Shown here: positions 1 through 8,244 of the stretch, in pieces
Numbering within the stretch: the stretch's first letter is position 1
Layout of the letters: each line of letters starts with the position of its first letter
Assembly: GCF_003586305.1 (NCBI RefSeq)
Contig: NZ_QXJI01000004.1
Span: 248,001-312,000 of the forward strand
Direction: 5' to 3'
Length of the DNA: 64,000 nucleotides
From: Cognatilysobacter tabacisoli
GTDB taxonomy: Bacteria > Pseudomonadota > Gammaproteobacteria > Xanthomonadales > Xanthomonadaceae
The notes under the pieces: model-generated
Database searches by the model: none
Seen by the model: the letters and a program-made list of their open reading frames with translations, nothing else
Told to the model about the DNA's origin: nothing
Translations under genes and position numbers: made by a program

Positions 1-834
1 CTTTCCGGTTCCCGGTCCGCCTTTGATGATCAACACCTGCTTGCTCTCAGGGGAGGCTCGACGAGCAATGGCAATCGCGTTCTCAAACACGACCTTTTGG
101 TCATCGACCAGCACGAACTCGCGGTTGCCCTTGATCATCTTGGCCAGGCTGTCGACCAGCATCTTCGACGGCCGGATGCGACCCTGCTCAATCTTGAAGA
201 GCAGTTCGGCGTTGTCGCCTTTCTTGACATGCTGCTTGATGAACTCGCGCAGGCGCTTGCGTTCCGCCTCGCCCTTCAGGAACAGCGGCGCCTTCTCGAT
301 GTAGGGCGCGTAATGCGCGTTATCGATGACGTCGTCCGCGACGTAGTTGTGCAGGTAAGCGCAAGGTCGCAATGCGACCCCGCCGTCATAGACCGCTTCG
401 TTGAAGCCCTCCAGCAGGGCGGCGTAGGACCACGCCTGGTAGGACGGATGGGCGCCTTCGCGCGGGCCCGTGCTGCCACCCCGACGCGCCAGGATGATGC
501 AGTCCTTGTCGCTCAGAAATGATTCCGACCACTGCTTGAGCTCGACGATGATGACGTGCTCCACGTCGTCGTCCGAGCGACCGGACAAGAGGAAGTCGAT
601 GCGCTTGGAGGTCTGCGGTATGCCGAACTCGATGCCGACCCCCATGTCGTCGGGAAGGTCCTTGTCGCGCAGGACGTTCGCCATCTGGCCGAGCGAGTGC
701 TGCCAAGAGCGGTACTCGGCATCCGTCGCGTAGCGCCCCGTCGACTTGAGGTATTCGGTGTGGACGATGTCCTCGATGACGCGGTCGGTCACGTCCTCGA
801 GGAAGCGCAACTTGGTGTGCTGGTAGACGATCAC
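1..834 (-). CDS. PD-(D/E)XK nuclease-helicase, DUF2075 family (C-terminal part lies off the left edge)
   Basis: The 278 visible residues open with VIVYQHTKLRFLEDV, the usual N-terminus of DUF2075 proteins. A nuclease-like signature follows: IDFLLSG (D80) and HVIIVELKQW (E98, K100), which fits a PD-(D/E)XK fold. The last visible residues contain the Walker A loop GGPGTGK (272-278), so a superfamily 1 type helicase/ATPase domain starts here and continues past base 1. The chosen start is GTG at 834, preceded by AGGGGGAG at good spacing; an in-frame TGA lies just upstream. The neighbour upstream ends 23 bases away on the same strand, so the two are probably co-transcribed. Nuclease plus helicase beside a nucleotide pyrophosphohydrolase suggests phage defence, but that is inference. 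The missing C-terminus cannot be judged. Confidence 0.85.
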   Translation of the reverse strand, partial: MIVYQHTKLRFLEDVTDRVIEDIVHTEYLKSTGRYATDAEYRSWQHSLGQMANVLRDKDLPDDMGVGIEFGIPQTSKRIDFLLSGRSDDDVEHVIIVELKQWSESFLSDKDCIILARRGGSTGPREGAHPSYQAWSYAALLEGFNEAVYDGGVALRPCAYLHNYVADDVIDNAHYAPYIEKAPLFLKGEAERKRLREFIKQHVKKGDNAELLFKIEQGRIRPSKMLVDSLAKMIKGNREFVLVDDQKVVFENAIAIARRASPESKQVLIIKGGPGTGK

Positions 835-857
835 GAAAGGCTCCCCCTGCCTGCCGT

Positions 858-1208
858 TTACAGCTCAGTGTACTTGGCGCTCTTTCCCTTCGATTTCTCA
901 ACCGGGTACTTCAGCGCGTTCTTCTGAAGCTTTCGATCAGCGGCGGTCGGCAGGTCAATCCCGAGCTTGTCGGAAAGGCGCACGAGGTAGAGGAGAACGT
1001 CCGCAAGCTCTTCAGCGACGTCCTCCCGCTTCTCTTCAGGAAGTGAGCGGCTCTGCTCGTCGGTGAGCCACTGGAAATGCTCGAGGATCTCGGCCGCTTC
1101 GACCGCCAGCGCCGTGGCTAGGTTCTTGGGGGAGTGGAACTGATCCCAGTCACGCTCAGCCGCGAATAGCCGGAGTGAGGCCTATAGGGAAGGAATGTCC
1201 GTCGGCAT
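858..1208 (-). pseudogene. MazG-like nucleotide pyrophosphohydrolase interrupted by an amber codon
   Basis: Read through, the frame gives a complete small pyrophosphohydrolase of 115 sense codons: MPTDIPSL, a TAG at 1184-1182, then ASLRLFAAERDWDQFHSP and onward to a normal stop at 860-858. The all-alpha NTP pyrophosphatase metal motif is present: VEAAEILE, then EELADVLLY (the ExxE...ExxD pattern). Family members of the dCTPase/RS21-C6 type usually begin with a short helix running straight into FAAERDW, often with Gln where the TAG sits, so a single CAG to TAG change explains the break. No ATG, GTG or TTG lies between the TAG and the first metal-binding helix, so a functional restart is unlikely. 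It sits 23 bases upstream of the nuclease-helicase. It is either a recent pseudogene, a suppressed stop or a sequencing error. Confidence 0.8.
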
Positions 1209-1358
1209 GGTTGTCGCCCGATTTGTCTGGCAGCATCGTAGTGCACTTGGCGAGCCCGGCAGATCGGTGCCCGCCTTGGCGGATGTTCGGCGGTGGCGAG
1301 ATGCCGATTCAGGCCTTCCTGATGCGAGCAGCCGACAACGTGGCACAGGGGAGACATC

Positions 1359-2006
1359 GTGAAGCGCGTTCTGCTCTTGGTCGTTCTGGCGGCAACTTCC
1401 TGTACCCAAGCGTCTTCAGACCGCGCCGCCGCCCGCCCCGAACAGGCGGGCCAGCCCATGAACCCGGTTGCCACCGCAGCGCGCATCGCCGCCGTGCGTG
1501 CCAATGCGGCCGTCGGCAACCAGGCCGGGGTGAAGCGCGAGATGGAGGCCTTCCACGAAGACTTCCGCAAGTCGATCAAGCGCGCCGACCCGGGTCGGCG
1601 CGTCGATCGCGACGCGGCGCGCGCCGCGGCCCGCTCGATCGACGGCGTGCGGTCGGTGGTCTGGGTCGACCACGAGAACCTGCTGGCCATCGTCGAGGCC
1701 AACGAGCTGCGCAGCCAGGCCACCATCGATTCGATCTGCATGGCGCTCGAGCCGCTTGGCGACACCCTCGGGGTCGTCGTCAACCTGCAAAGCGGCGCGG
1801 CCCGCACCGGCGACGAGCTGGAGGTGCTCAGCCGCAACTGTCAGCTTGCACCCGGCGATCGGGCGATGCTGCAGCGGAACCGGCAGATCGACGTGATCGC
1901 GCCCGAGGTGAGGAGGCAGCACCGCGCGAATCAGCGCGACAGCGGCGATCAGGCCAGCGCTGACGCGGCGATCGACGTCCTGAAAGACAGCACGCCGGAG
2001 ATGTAG
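1359..2006 (+). CDS. Putative lipoprotein of unknown function
   Basis: 215 residues. The N-terminus MKRVLLLVVLAATSC has a positively charged start, a hydrophobic core and a Cys at 15 in a loose lipobox (ATSC), so membrane anchoring after signal peptidase II cleavage is likely but not certain. The rest is soluble, helical and charged, with no domain recognised. Residues about 95-140 (SIDGVRSVVWVDHENLLAIV and a following SICMALEPLGDTLGVVVNLQ) resemble small alpha/beta folds in which a Cys faces a conserved surface. The start is GTG at 1359, preceded by AGGGGAGA. Convergent genes are absent and the next gene follows on the same strand after 120 bases. Function unknown. Confidence 0.6.
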   Translation: MKRVLLLVVLAATSCTQASSDRAAARPEQAGQPMNPVATAARIAAVRANAAVGNQAGVKREMEAFHEDFRKSIKRADPGRRVDRDAARAAARSIDGVRSVVWVDHENLLAIVEANELRSQATIDSICMALEPLGDTLGVVVNLQSGAARTGDELEVLSRNCQLAPGDRAMLQRNRQIDVIAPEVRRQHRANQRDSGDQASADAAIDVLKDSTPEM

Positions 2007-2126
2007 TTCTGCCGCGGTTGTGCGGGCGAATGTTCACGCCATTTCCACGCAAATCGCCCCCGTTCCGCGACGAGACAGCTTGAGTTGGCAATCCTGCTTG
2101 CGTCACCACCGAAGCAGGAGGTCGTA

Positions 2127-2414
2127 ATGTCCACCGACACCAAGACGCCGTTCGATCACGTGAACGACACGCTGACGCAGCTCAAGGAGATGCGTCACTA
2201 CTCGAAGAACAACGTCGAGCGGCTGACCACGCAGTGGCTGCTGTTCGACAGCGAGCTGAAGAAGCTCAAGCAGGCCGAGCGCATCGAGGACCTGATGGTC
2301 CGCGCCGGCGAGCTGCACGAGGCGATCGAGGCGGAGATCACCGAGCTCGAGGAGCTGGCGGTCAAGCTGCAGCCGGCCGGCGACGACGGCGAGGGCGGCG
2401 GCACGATGCACTGA
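2127..2414 (+). CDS. Small coiled-coil hypothetical protein
   Basis: 95 residues starting MSTDTKTPFDHV. The ATG at 2127 follows a strong GCAGGAGGT ribosome binding site, so the longer frame upstream was rejected. Almost the whole protein is predicted helix rich in Glu, Leu and Lys (FDSELKKLKQAERIEDLM, then a run of EITELEELAVKL), which suggests a homodimeric coiled coil. It ends in a Gly/Asp-rich tail. No signal peptide and no known domain. A strong intrinsic terminator lies 28 bases after its stop. Confidence 0.6.
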   Translation: MSTDTKTPFDHVNDTLTQLKEMRHYSKNNVERLTTQWLLFDSELKKLKQAERIEDLMVRAGELHEAIEAEITELEELAVKLQPAGDDGEGGGTMH

Positions 2415-2441
2415 TCCGCCGGCGTCCCATGCACCAGCGAG

Positions 2442-2465
2442 AAGGCCCCGGAAACGGGGCCTTTT
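2442..2465 (+). terminator. Intrinsic terminator after the coiled-coil gene
   Basis: A 9-bp perfect stem (AAGGCCCCG / CGGGGCCTT) closed by a GAAA tetraloop and followed by TTTT on the plus strand. The same hairpin occurs upstream of purD at 8192-8217. Confidence 0.85.
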
Positions 2466-2580
2466 CGTTGCAGCGGTTCTGGGTCGGGATGCGAGCGCGC
2501 ACGGACCGGGCATTCGACCCCGCCATCCGGCACCGCCTGGGGTCGCCCCCAAGGGTGCCGTCGGTGGCCGCTGCCGCGCG

Positions 2581-5346
2581 TCAGCGGGTCTGCAGCGACA
2601 CGTCGTCCAGCAGGAACGACGTGGCCACCTGCGCGCCCTCGACGCCCTCGAAGTACACGCGCACGGTCTGGCCGCGGTACGCCGACACGTCGAAGCTGCG
2701 CTGCACGTAGGTGCTGCCCTTGTCGAGGTTGGAGTACGTGCCCAGCGTGGCGATCACCGCGTTGCTGCCGTTGCGCAGCTGCACCTTGACCGTGTCGAAG
2801 GCCGTGGTCGTGGTGGTCTCGGCGCTGGCGACGCGCAGCCAGAAGCCCAGCGTGGCGCTGGTCGCTGCGGCCGGGATCGCCACCGACTGGTACACGAACT
2901 CGGTGTTGGCACTGCCGTAGCCGTTGAGCCACGCCTTCCACGTGCCGGTGCGGGCGGCATACGTGGTGTTCTTGGTGATCACCCCGTTGCTGGCGGTCCA
3001 GCCGGTCTTGCCGGCCTCGAAGCCGCCGTTGGTCAGCCGCTCCACCGCCGGCGCGGTGTTGGTGACCGTGAACGCCGCGGCGGCCGACGTGGCGCTGTTG
3101 CCGGCGGCGTCGAACGCGCGTGCGGTCAGGCTGTGGCTGCCGTCGGCGACGGTGGTGGAGTCGAACGCGATCGCGTACGGCGCCGCGGCGTCGGAACCGC
3201 GCAGCACGCCGTCGACGTAGAAGTCGACCAGCGTCACGCCGACGTTGTCCGACGCGCTGGCCGACAGGGTGATGCTGCCGCTGCCGCCGGCGGTGCTGGC
3301 GCTGACCGTCGGCGCGACGGTGTCGGCCGGGGCGGCGTTGTCGACGGTGAACGCCACGCCGGCGGAGGTCGCGCTGTTGCCGGCGGCGTCGAACGCGCGG
3401 GCCGTCAGGCTGTGGCTGCCGTTGGCGACGGTGGTCGAATCGAACGCAATGGCGTACGGGGCGGTGGTGTCGCTGCCCACCAGCGCGCCGTCGACGAGGA
3501 ACTCAACCCGGGTCACGCCGACGTTGTCGCTGGCGGTCGCCGCCAGCGTGACCGTGCCGCTGGTGCCGGACGTGCTGGCGCTGACGGTGGGCGCGACGGT
3601 ATCGGCCGGGGCGCTGCCCTGGCTGACCCACACCGGCGCCGACCACAGGCGCAGCCCGTTGGCCTGGGTGACCAGCGCGTAGAAGAAGTGCTCGCCGTTG
3701 GCCGGGGTGAAGGTGTGGGTGGTGCTGCCCTCGGCCAGCTGCGCCACGGTGCCGTTGCGGCCGGGCACGCCGGCGAAGAACTGCACGCGCTGCACGGTCT
3801 GTCCGGTGGTGCTGGCGAAGTTGGCGGTCAGGGTCAGCGGGCCGCTGTTGGCGAAGCTCTCGCCCATCACGCGCCCGTTGCCGGTCAGCACCAGCTGGCC
3901 GGACTTGTCCTCGGTCGCGAACACGCGGCGCGCGCGCAGGGCGTCGGTGAACGTGGTGGTGTCGAGCGCGGCGCTGTCGGGCAGAAGCACGCCGGTGCGG
4001 TTGGTGAACGACAGGCCCCAGTTGGCGCAGTGGTTGTCCTGGTTGGTCGACGGCGCGACCTTGTAGCCGGCCTCCAGCAGTTTGTTCCAGGCGCCGACGT
4101 AGCTGCTGCGGCTGGTTTCGGTCTCGGTGGTGTTGGTCGAGAACGCGGAGCTGTTGAGCACCTCGGTCATCACCATCACGTCGGCGCCGTTGGCGTCGAA
4201 GCCCAGCGGCACGCCGCCGACGAGGAACTGGCCGGTGGTGGCCGGGTGGTTGAACTGGCCGATCCAGCCGCGCGCCTTCATCGTCGCGTACAGGGCCGGG
4301 TAATCGCTCTTGGGCGTGTCGACCTCGCCGATCAGCTGGCCGGAGCTGTTGTATTCCCAGTTCGGCAGCGCGTCGGCATTGACGATGTTCAGGTGGCCGC
4401 CGTTGCTGATGACGCCCCACTCCAGGCCATACAGCGCCATGAAGGACGGGTGTGCGGCGCGGTAGTCGGCGGCGGCCTGCAGGCCGCTGTCGAACAGGGC
4501 GATGGCGGTGGCGGGACTGGCCGACGTCGCGGTGCTCGTCGAGCCGTCGTACATGTGGTTGTGCTCGGAGTTGAGCAGGAAGTCGCCGCCGGCTTGGGTG
4601 CGCATCGTGGCGTAGGCGTCGGTGGGGCCGAACGCGCCGTTCTGCGGGCCCTGCGAACTGGTGCAGGTGGCCAGGTCGCCGCCGCCGTCGCTGTGGTTCG
4701 TCTGGGCGTGGAAGTTGCCGTAGTAGATCGTGTACGGCAGGCCCGAACCGGACGCGATCGCCTGCGTGCTGAGGCTGCTGTCAGCGGTGGTGCTCGGCCC
4801 GGCGTCGCGCTGGCGGGCCGTGCGCAGCGGCGCCATGGCGCGGCCGTTGGCCGGACGGACGTCGCCGACCATCACGTCGTAGTCCTGTTCGATCACTTCG
4901 TCGGCGAAGGCGGCCATCGACACGGCGATGCGCTCGCGCTCCGGTCGCGCCGCGTCCTCGGCCTGGTCCATCGCCGGCACGGCGCGCAGCCGCAGGGTGT
5001 AGTAGCCGGCTGGCAGTCGCTGGCCACGCTCGTCGCGGCCGTCCCACGCCAGCTCCACACGGCCGCGCGGGCCGTCGAGTGTGCGGATGCCCTGCCACTG
5101 CCGCACCACGCGGCCGTCGGGCGCGATCGCCTCGAGCGTCCACGCACCGGCCACGGCGCCGTTCGCGTACGGATAGGTGAAGTCCAGCCGGACCGGATAC
5201 TGCCCGCCGCGCGCGCGGAACGGCGCGTCGAGCGTGGCGCCGAACTCGGCGTGGTCGGGATGGGCCAGGTCACTGGCGACCACGGAACCGCACAGCAACA
5301 TCAGCGCGGCGGCAAGCGCGCGCCGGCGCAGGGCAATCGACGTCAT
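2581..5346 (-). CDS. Secreted PHP-type (CehA/McbA-like) metallohydrolase with two Ig-like repeats
   Basis: 921 residues. Residues 1-25 form a signal peptide (MTSIALRRRALAAALMLLCG, cleavage near VVASD). A beta-rich domain holds to about 200. A metal-dependent domain then begins with YYGNFHAQTNHSDG (HxxxNH...D, around 210-225), with more metal-type His motifs at NSEHNHMYDG and GQFNHPATTG, and NQDNHCANWG near 435: the arrangement of PHP-fold phosphoesterases of the CehA/McbA group. Two bacterial Ig-like repeats follow (about 581-673 and 674-765, nearly identical over VGVT...AFDAAGNSATS), then a C-terminal jelly-roll domain that may bind carbohydrate. The start at 5346 gives the signal peptide, with GGGGAG upstream at slightly long spacing. 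Substrate unknown; export to periplasm or medium is likely. Confidence 0.75.
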   Translation of the reverse strand: MTSIALRRRALAAALMLLCGSVVASDLAHPDHAEFGATLDAPFRARGGQYPVRLDFTYPYANGAVAGAWTLEAIAPDGRVVRQWQGIRTLDGPRGRVELAWDGRDERGQRLPAGYYTLRLRAVPAMDQAEDAARPERERIAVSMAAFADEVIEQDYDVMVGDVRPANGRAMAPLRTARQRDAGPSTTADSSLSTQAIASGSGLPYTIYYGNFHAQTNHSDGGGDLATCTSSQGPQNGAFGPTDAYATMRTQAGGDFLLNSEHNHMYDGSTSTATSASPATAIALFDSGLQAAADYRAAHPSFMALYGLEWGVISNGGHLNIVNADALPNWEYNSSGQLIGEVDTPKSDYPALYATMKARGWIGQFNHPATTGQFLVGGVPLGFDANGADVMVMTEVLNSSAFSTNTTETETSRSSYVGAWNKLLEAGYKVAPSTNQDNHCANWGLSFTNRTGVLLPDSAALDTTTFTDALRARRVFATEDKSGQLVLTGNGRVMGESFANSGPLTLTANFASTTGQTVQRVQFFAGVPGRNGTVAQLAEGSTTHTFTPANGEHFFYALVTQANGLRLWSAPVWVSQGSAPADTVAPTVSASTSGTSGTVTLAATASDNVGVTRVEFLVDGALVGSDTTAPYAIAFDSTTVANGSHSLTARAFDAAGNSATSAGVAFTVDNAAPADTVAPTVSASTAGGSGSITLSASASDNVGVTLVDFYVDGVLRGSDAAAPYAIAFDSTTVADGSHSLTARAFDAAGNSATSAAAAFTVTNTAPAVERLTNGGFEAGKTGWTASNGVITKNTTYAARTGTWKAWLNGYGSANTEFVYQSVAIPAAATSATLGFWLRVASAETTTTTAFDTVKVQLRNGSNAVIATLGTYSNLDKGSTYVQRSFDVSAYRGQTVRVYFEGVEGAQVATSFLLDDVSLQTR
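3055..3610 (-). repeat. Tandem Ig-domain repeats inside the metallohydrolase gene
   Basis: Two consecutive units of about 280 bases (near 3333-3610 and 3055-3332) encode Ig-like domains that agree almost exactly in their second halves, for example APYAIAFDSTTVA in both. Similarity at the DNA level indicates a recent internal duplication or ongoing gene conversion. Confidence 0.8.
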
Positions 5347-5644
5347 GGAATGGATGCTCCCCAAGGAATCGCATCCATGCGACGTAGTCCTGCCGCGATG
5401 GTGCCGAAGCGTCGCGACAATTGCATGACGCGCTGCGACGCCGCGGGCGCGGGCCTGCCGCGGGGCAAGCCGGGGGCCGCAGCCCAGGCTGCGGCAACGC
5501 CTCCGGCCCGCATCGCGTGCCGGGGACATCGCACCGTGCGGGGGCAAGCCGGTGGCCCTGCGTTGACGCGCACCGGGCTGGTGCCGAAGATGCCTCCACC
5601 GGCCCGAGGACGAGGGCCGCGCAGTCGACAACGGAGGTCCACTG
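5347..5644. other. Divergent intergenic region with a perfect hairpin
   Basis: 298 bases between the divergent metallohydrolase and lipoprotein genes. They hold a perfect 9-bp inverted repeat at 5476-5495 (GCCGCAGCC, two bases, GGCTGCGGC) and two approximate direct copies of a GCGGGGGCAAGCCGG motif near 5458 and 5537. Both divergent promoters must lie here, but no convincing -35/-10 pair was found. Confidence 0.5.
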
Positions 5645-6277
5645 ATGCCCGGCACCACCTTCCTGCACGCCCTCTCGATCGCCGCGCTCCTCGCGCTGCC
5701 CGCGTGCACCCCCGCCAGCCCGCCCACCAAGGACGACCCCATGAGCCGAGCGCCCGCGCCCGCCGACAAGTTCAACCTGCAGCCGGTCAAGGAGTGGCCG
5801 CTGACGTTCGATTCGCATTCGTTTGGCGTCTACACCTACGACACGTACGGGGTCGAGGTGGTCTACGCCGGTCGGATCCAGCTTCAGGAGTCCGACACCG
5901 AGCTGCAGCGCTCGTCGGCCAGCTATGGACCTGATTATCGGAGCGCTTGGGGCAGCGGGCACATCGACATCCGCAACTTTCCGCCGCCGGCGGAAGTGAA
6001 GTGGCGTTCCAAGGACGGCACACCGCACCAGGCGCGGATCGACATCGCCGAGATCTTCCGTGACGAGGTGGTTCGTCACAACGTGGCGCGCGACGAAATG
6101 AGCGACGTGCCTCACGGCGAGTATCGGTTTGATCCGCATGTCGCGTTGGAGATCAACGACCGAACGCTTCGTGTGTACATGCAGGCATTCGTGCCGACGA
6201 AGCACCTACAGATTCCAGGCAACCGCTATAGCGGCTCACGGGATGAGCCTGTGCTGGTGAAGACCTACAACTACTGA
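5645..6277 (+). CDS. Lipoprotein, probable immunity protein (X-Tfi type) for the downstream lipase effector
   Basis: 210 residues with a clear lipoprotein signal: hydrophobic segment ending in LPAC (Cys21). The ATG follows GGAGGTCC at ideal spacing. The mature part is soluble and beta-rich (VYTYDTYGVEVVYAG, HIDIRNFPPPAEVKWR), with no recognised domain. It ends 16 bases before the lipase effector gene and shares its strand, so they form one operon. In Xanthomonadales, periplasm-acting T4SS effectors are usually preceded by a lipoprotein immunity gene, which protects the cell and its siblings. The immunity role rests on lipid anchor and gene context, not on sequence similarity that can be seen here. 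Confidence 0.65.
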   Translation: MPGTTFLHALSIAALLALPACTPASPPTKDDPMSRAPAPADKFNLQPVKEWPLTFDSHSFGVYTYDTYGVEVVYAGRIQLQESDTELQRSSASYGPDYRSAWGSGHIDIRNFPPPAEVKWRSKDGTPHQARIDIAEIFRDEVVRHNVARDEMSDVPHGEYRFDPHVALEINDRTLRVYMQAFVPTKHLQIPGNRYSGSRDEPVLVKTYNY

Positions 6278-6293
6278 GACAAGGAGTGTCGCC

Positions 6294-7949
6294 ATGGGTG
6301 GAACCCTAGCGGGCGGAGCCTCGCGCCCGGTCACGGAACACGAGCTGGTCGAGTACGGAGCGATGCAGGCACTGCAGGCGCGGCAGCGCGTCCCGCTGCT
6401 GCAGCCCAAGAATGATCCAAACGCGCACGTGTTCGCCGCGCTCTTCGACGGCACCGGACAGGATCTCGGCGACCCCAAGCAACTTCCCACAAACGTCGGC
6501 CACCTCGCTCGCCAACTTCAGTCGCTTTCGGAAGACCCCGGCCGCCGCGTCCGCTTTACCTACGTGGAAGGGATTGGCACCCAGTCGAATCCAATCGGTC
6601 GTGCGTGGGACGGAGCCGTCGCGCACTCGTGGGACGAGAAGATCGAGAAGGCTTACGTCCAGATGGCGCGCGACGTCGCCCGCTGGAAACAGGCCAACCC
6701 CGAGGCGGAGGTCAGGGTGATGTCGGTCGGGTATAGCCGCGGCGCCGTCTTGGCACCGGGCTTCGCCCGGCTGGTTGACCGCTACGGCATTGCCGATCCC
6801 GACGGCCTCACCTTCGGCCGCGACGAACACGGCAACATCACCGTCGAATCGCCGCGCCCGCCGCTGATCGCACCCGGTCAGGTCGCGCAGACGCTGGCGC
6901 TGATGGACCCGGTCGGCACCAACCTGCCGCGCAACTACGACGCCCGGCCGCCGGCGTCGGTGCTGGCGACGTTCTCGCTGCTGGCCGGCGACGAGAACCG
7001 CGAGTTGTTCCCGCACTTGGCCATCGCCGACCTCGAGCTGTCGGCCGACCGCCGCCACCTCGGCGCTGTGGTCGCGGGCGGCCACTCCAACGTCGGCGGC
7101 GGCAACCGCGAGGCGGGGCTGGAGACGCTGGCGTTCAACGCGATGGCCGACTTCCTCAACGCGCAGGTCGAGCGGCCGCTGGTCGCGTACCGCGCGCCGC
7201 CGGCCGAGCGGGCGCAGTACACCGTGTTCCAGGCCGACGGCGCGACCGCGGTGTTCGGCCTGCGCGTCGACCGCGACGGCCAGCGCAACGTGCGCGAGGA
7301 GCTGGCCAACTGCGTGATCGTGAACCCGTGCCGCGACGCCGAGCCGGTCGACGCGGCGCTGGCGTCGCGCTTCGCGTGGCGGCCGGTGACGCCGGGCTGG
7401 ACGGTGCCGACGCTCGATCAGCTGCGCGCGCCCGGGCTGACCGCGGCGCTGCCGCCGGAGCATCCGTCCGCGGGCACGCTTCGGCACGCCGCGGCGCCGT
7501 CGCCCGCCGATCCGTCGCACCCGGACCACGCGATGCTCGAGCAGATCCGCCACGGCGTGCGCGGGCTCGACGCGCAGGCCGGCAAGCCGTTCGACGAGGC
7601 CAGCGAGCGGCTCAGCCGCCACCTGCTGGCCGCCAGCAAGGACGGCCGCGACCTGTACCCCGACCGCGGCGGGGCGCCGCTGGACGCGGTCGCGCTGCGC
7701 CGCGTCGATCACGTCGTGGTCGGCACCGACGGGCGCTTCGCGTTCGCGGTCGAAGGCCGGCTCGACGACCCGGCCCACCGCCGCGCCGCCGTGCTGCTGG
7801 CCGATGCCTTGAAGACCCCGCTGGAGCGCGCCGACGCGCGGCTCGATGACGCCAACCGCGCGCTCGCGCAGGAGCTGGGGCGCGCGCCGACGCAGGTGCA
7901 GGCCGAAGAGCGCGTGCGCGAACCGGTGCACGCGGCGCCGGTGCGCTAG
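6294..7949 (+). CDS. Lipase-type antibacterial T4SS effector with C-terminal XVIPCD (X-Tfe)
   Basis: 551 residues, no signal peptide. The N-terminal half is a DUF2235/Tle1-like alpha/beta hydrolase: FDGTGQD at 51-57, the nucleophile elbow GYSRG with Ser148, an Asp in LMDPVGT (D205) and a His in GGHSNVGGG (H264), consistent with a phospholipase triad. The C-terminus from about 405 to 525 has the hallmarks of the XVIPCD secretion domain: PSHPDHAMLEQIRHGVRGLD, then RVDHVVV, FAVEGRLDDPAHRRA and a final Ala/Gln-rich helix. XVIPCD recruits cargo to the VirD4 coupling protein of the bacteria-killing X-T4SS. Ribosome binding site AAGGAGTG. The T4SS itself is not in the window. Domain assignments are by motif; phospholipase specificity is inferred. 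Confidence 0.82.
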   Translation: MGGTLAGGASRPVTEHELVEYGAMQALQARQRVPLLQPKNDPNAHVFAALFDGTGQDLGDPKQLPTNVGHLARQLQSLSEDPGRRVRFTYVEGIGTQSNPIGRAWDGAVAHSWDEKIEKAYVQMARDVARWKQANPEAEVRVMSVGYSRGAVLAPGFARLVDRYGIADPDGLTFGRDEHGNITVESPRPPLIAPGQVAQTLALMDPVGTNLPRNYDARPPASVLATFSLLAGDENRELFPHLAIADLELSADRRHLGAVVAGGHSNVGGGNREAGLETLAFNAMADFLNAQVERPLVAYRAPPAERAQYTVFQADGATAVFGLRVDRDGQRNVREELANCVIVNPCRDAEPVDAALASRFAWRPVTPGWTVPTLDQLRAPGLTAALPPEHPSAGTLRHAAAPSPADPSHPDHAMLEQIRHGVRGLDAQAGKPFDEASERLSRHLLAASKDGRDLYPDRGGAPLDAVALRRVDHVVVGTDGRFAFAVEGRLDDPAHRRAAVLLADALKTPLERADARLDDANRALAQELGRAPTQVQAEERVREPVHAAPVR

Positions 7950-8013
7950 GGGTCGGCCCTGGCGCGTGCTCTGGATGCCAAGGCACTCGCAGTGGACGTG
8001 GTCCTGGGGTTTG

Positions 8014-8118
8014 CTCCTTCCCCCGCTGGCGGGGGAAGGCCGGGATGGGGGCGCACGGTGCCGACGTTCGCCGCGAGGGTCGCCCCCACCCCAACCCTCC
8101 CCCGCAGGCGGGGGAGGG
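8014..8118. repeat. Long imperfect inverted repeat (intergenic palindromic element)
   Basis: Two arms of about 38 bases (8014-8053 and 8081-8118) are inverted copies with roughly 80% identity, separated by 27 bases. Each arm contains its own hairpin of the form CCCCCGC ... GCGGGGG. The architecture is that of a REP-like or MITE-like intergenic element, with no coding potential. It lies between two convergent genes. Confidence 0.7.
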
Positions 8119-8191
8119 AGTCGAAAGCGCGGCTCCGGGATGTCTCGCGGCCTTGCCAGCGGGGCCTTCTGTTCAAGGCTGGCGAGTCACG

Positions 8192-8217
8192 AGAAGGCCC
8201 CGGAAACGGGGCCTTCT
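8192..8217. terminator. Bidirectional terminator between effector and purD
   Basis: An 11-bp perfect stem (AGAAGGCCCCG / CGGGGCCTTCT) with a GAAA loop, the same core as at 2442-2465. The right arm plus TGTT is duplicated at 8160-8173. It lies between the converging effector gene and purD and can serve both. Confidence 0.7.
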
Positions 8218-8244
8218 GTTTGGATCCGATGCGTGTCGCGCGCG

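Noticed and set aside
3133-5934. Very long open frame (933 codons) opposite the metallohydrolase gene
   Set aside because: It is antisense to a gene with clear domains, has repetitive Gly/Ala/Val/Arg composition typical of high-GC shadow frames, and no ribosome binding site or motif.
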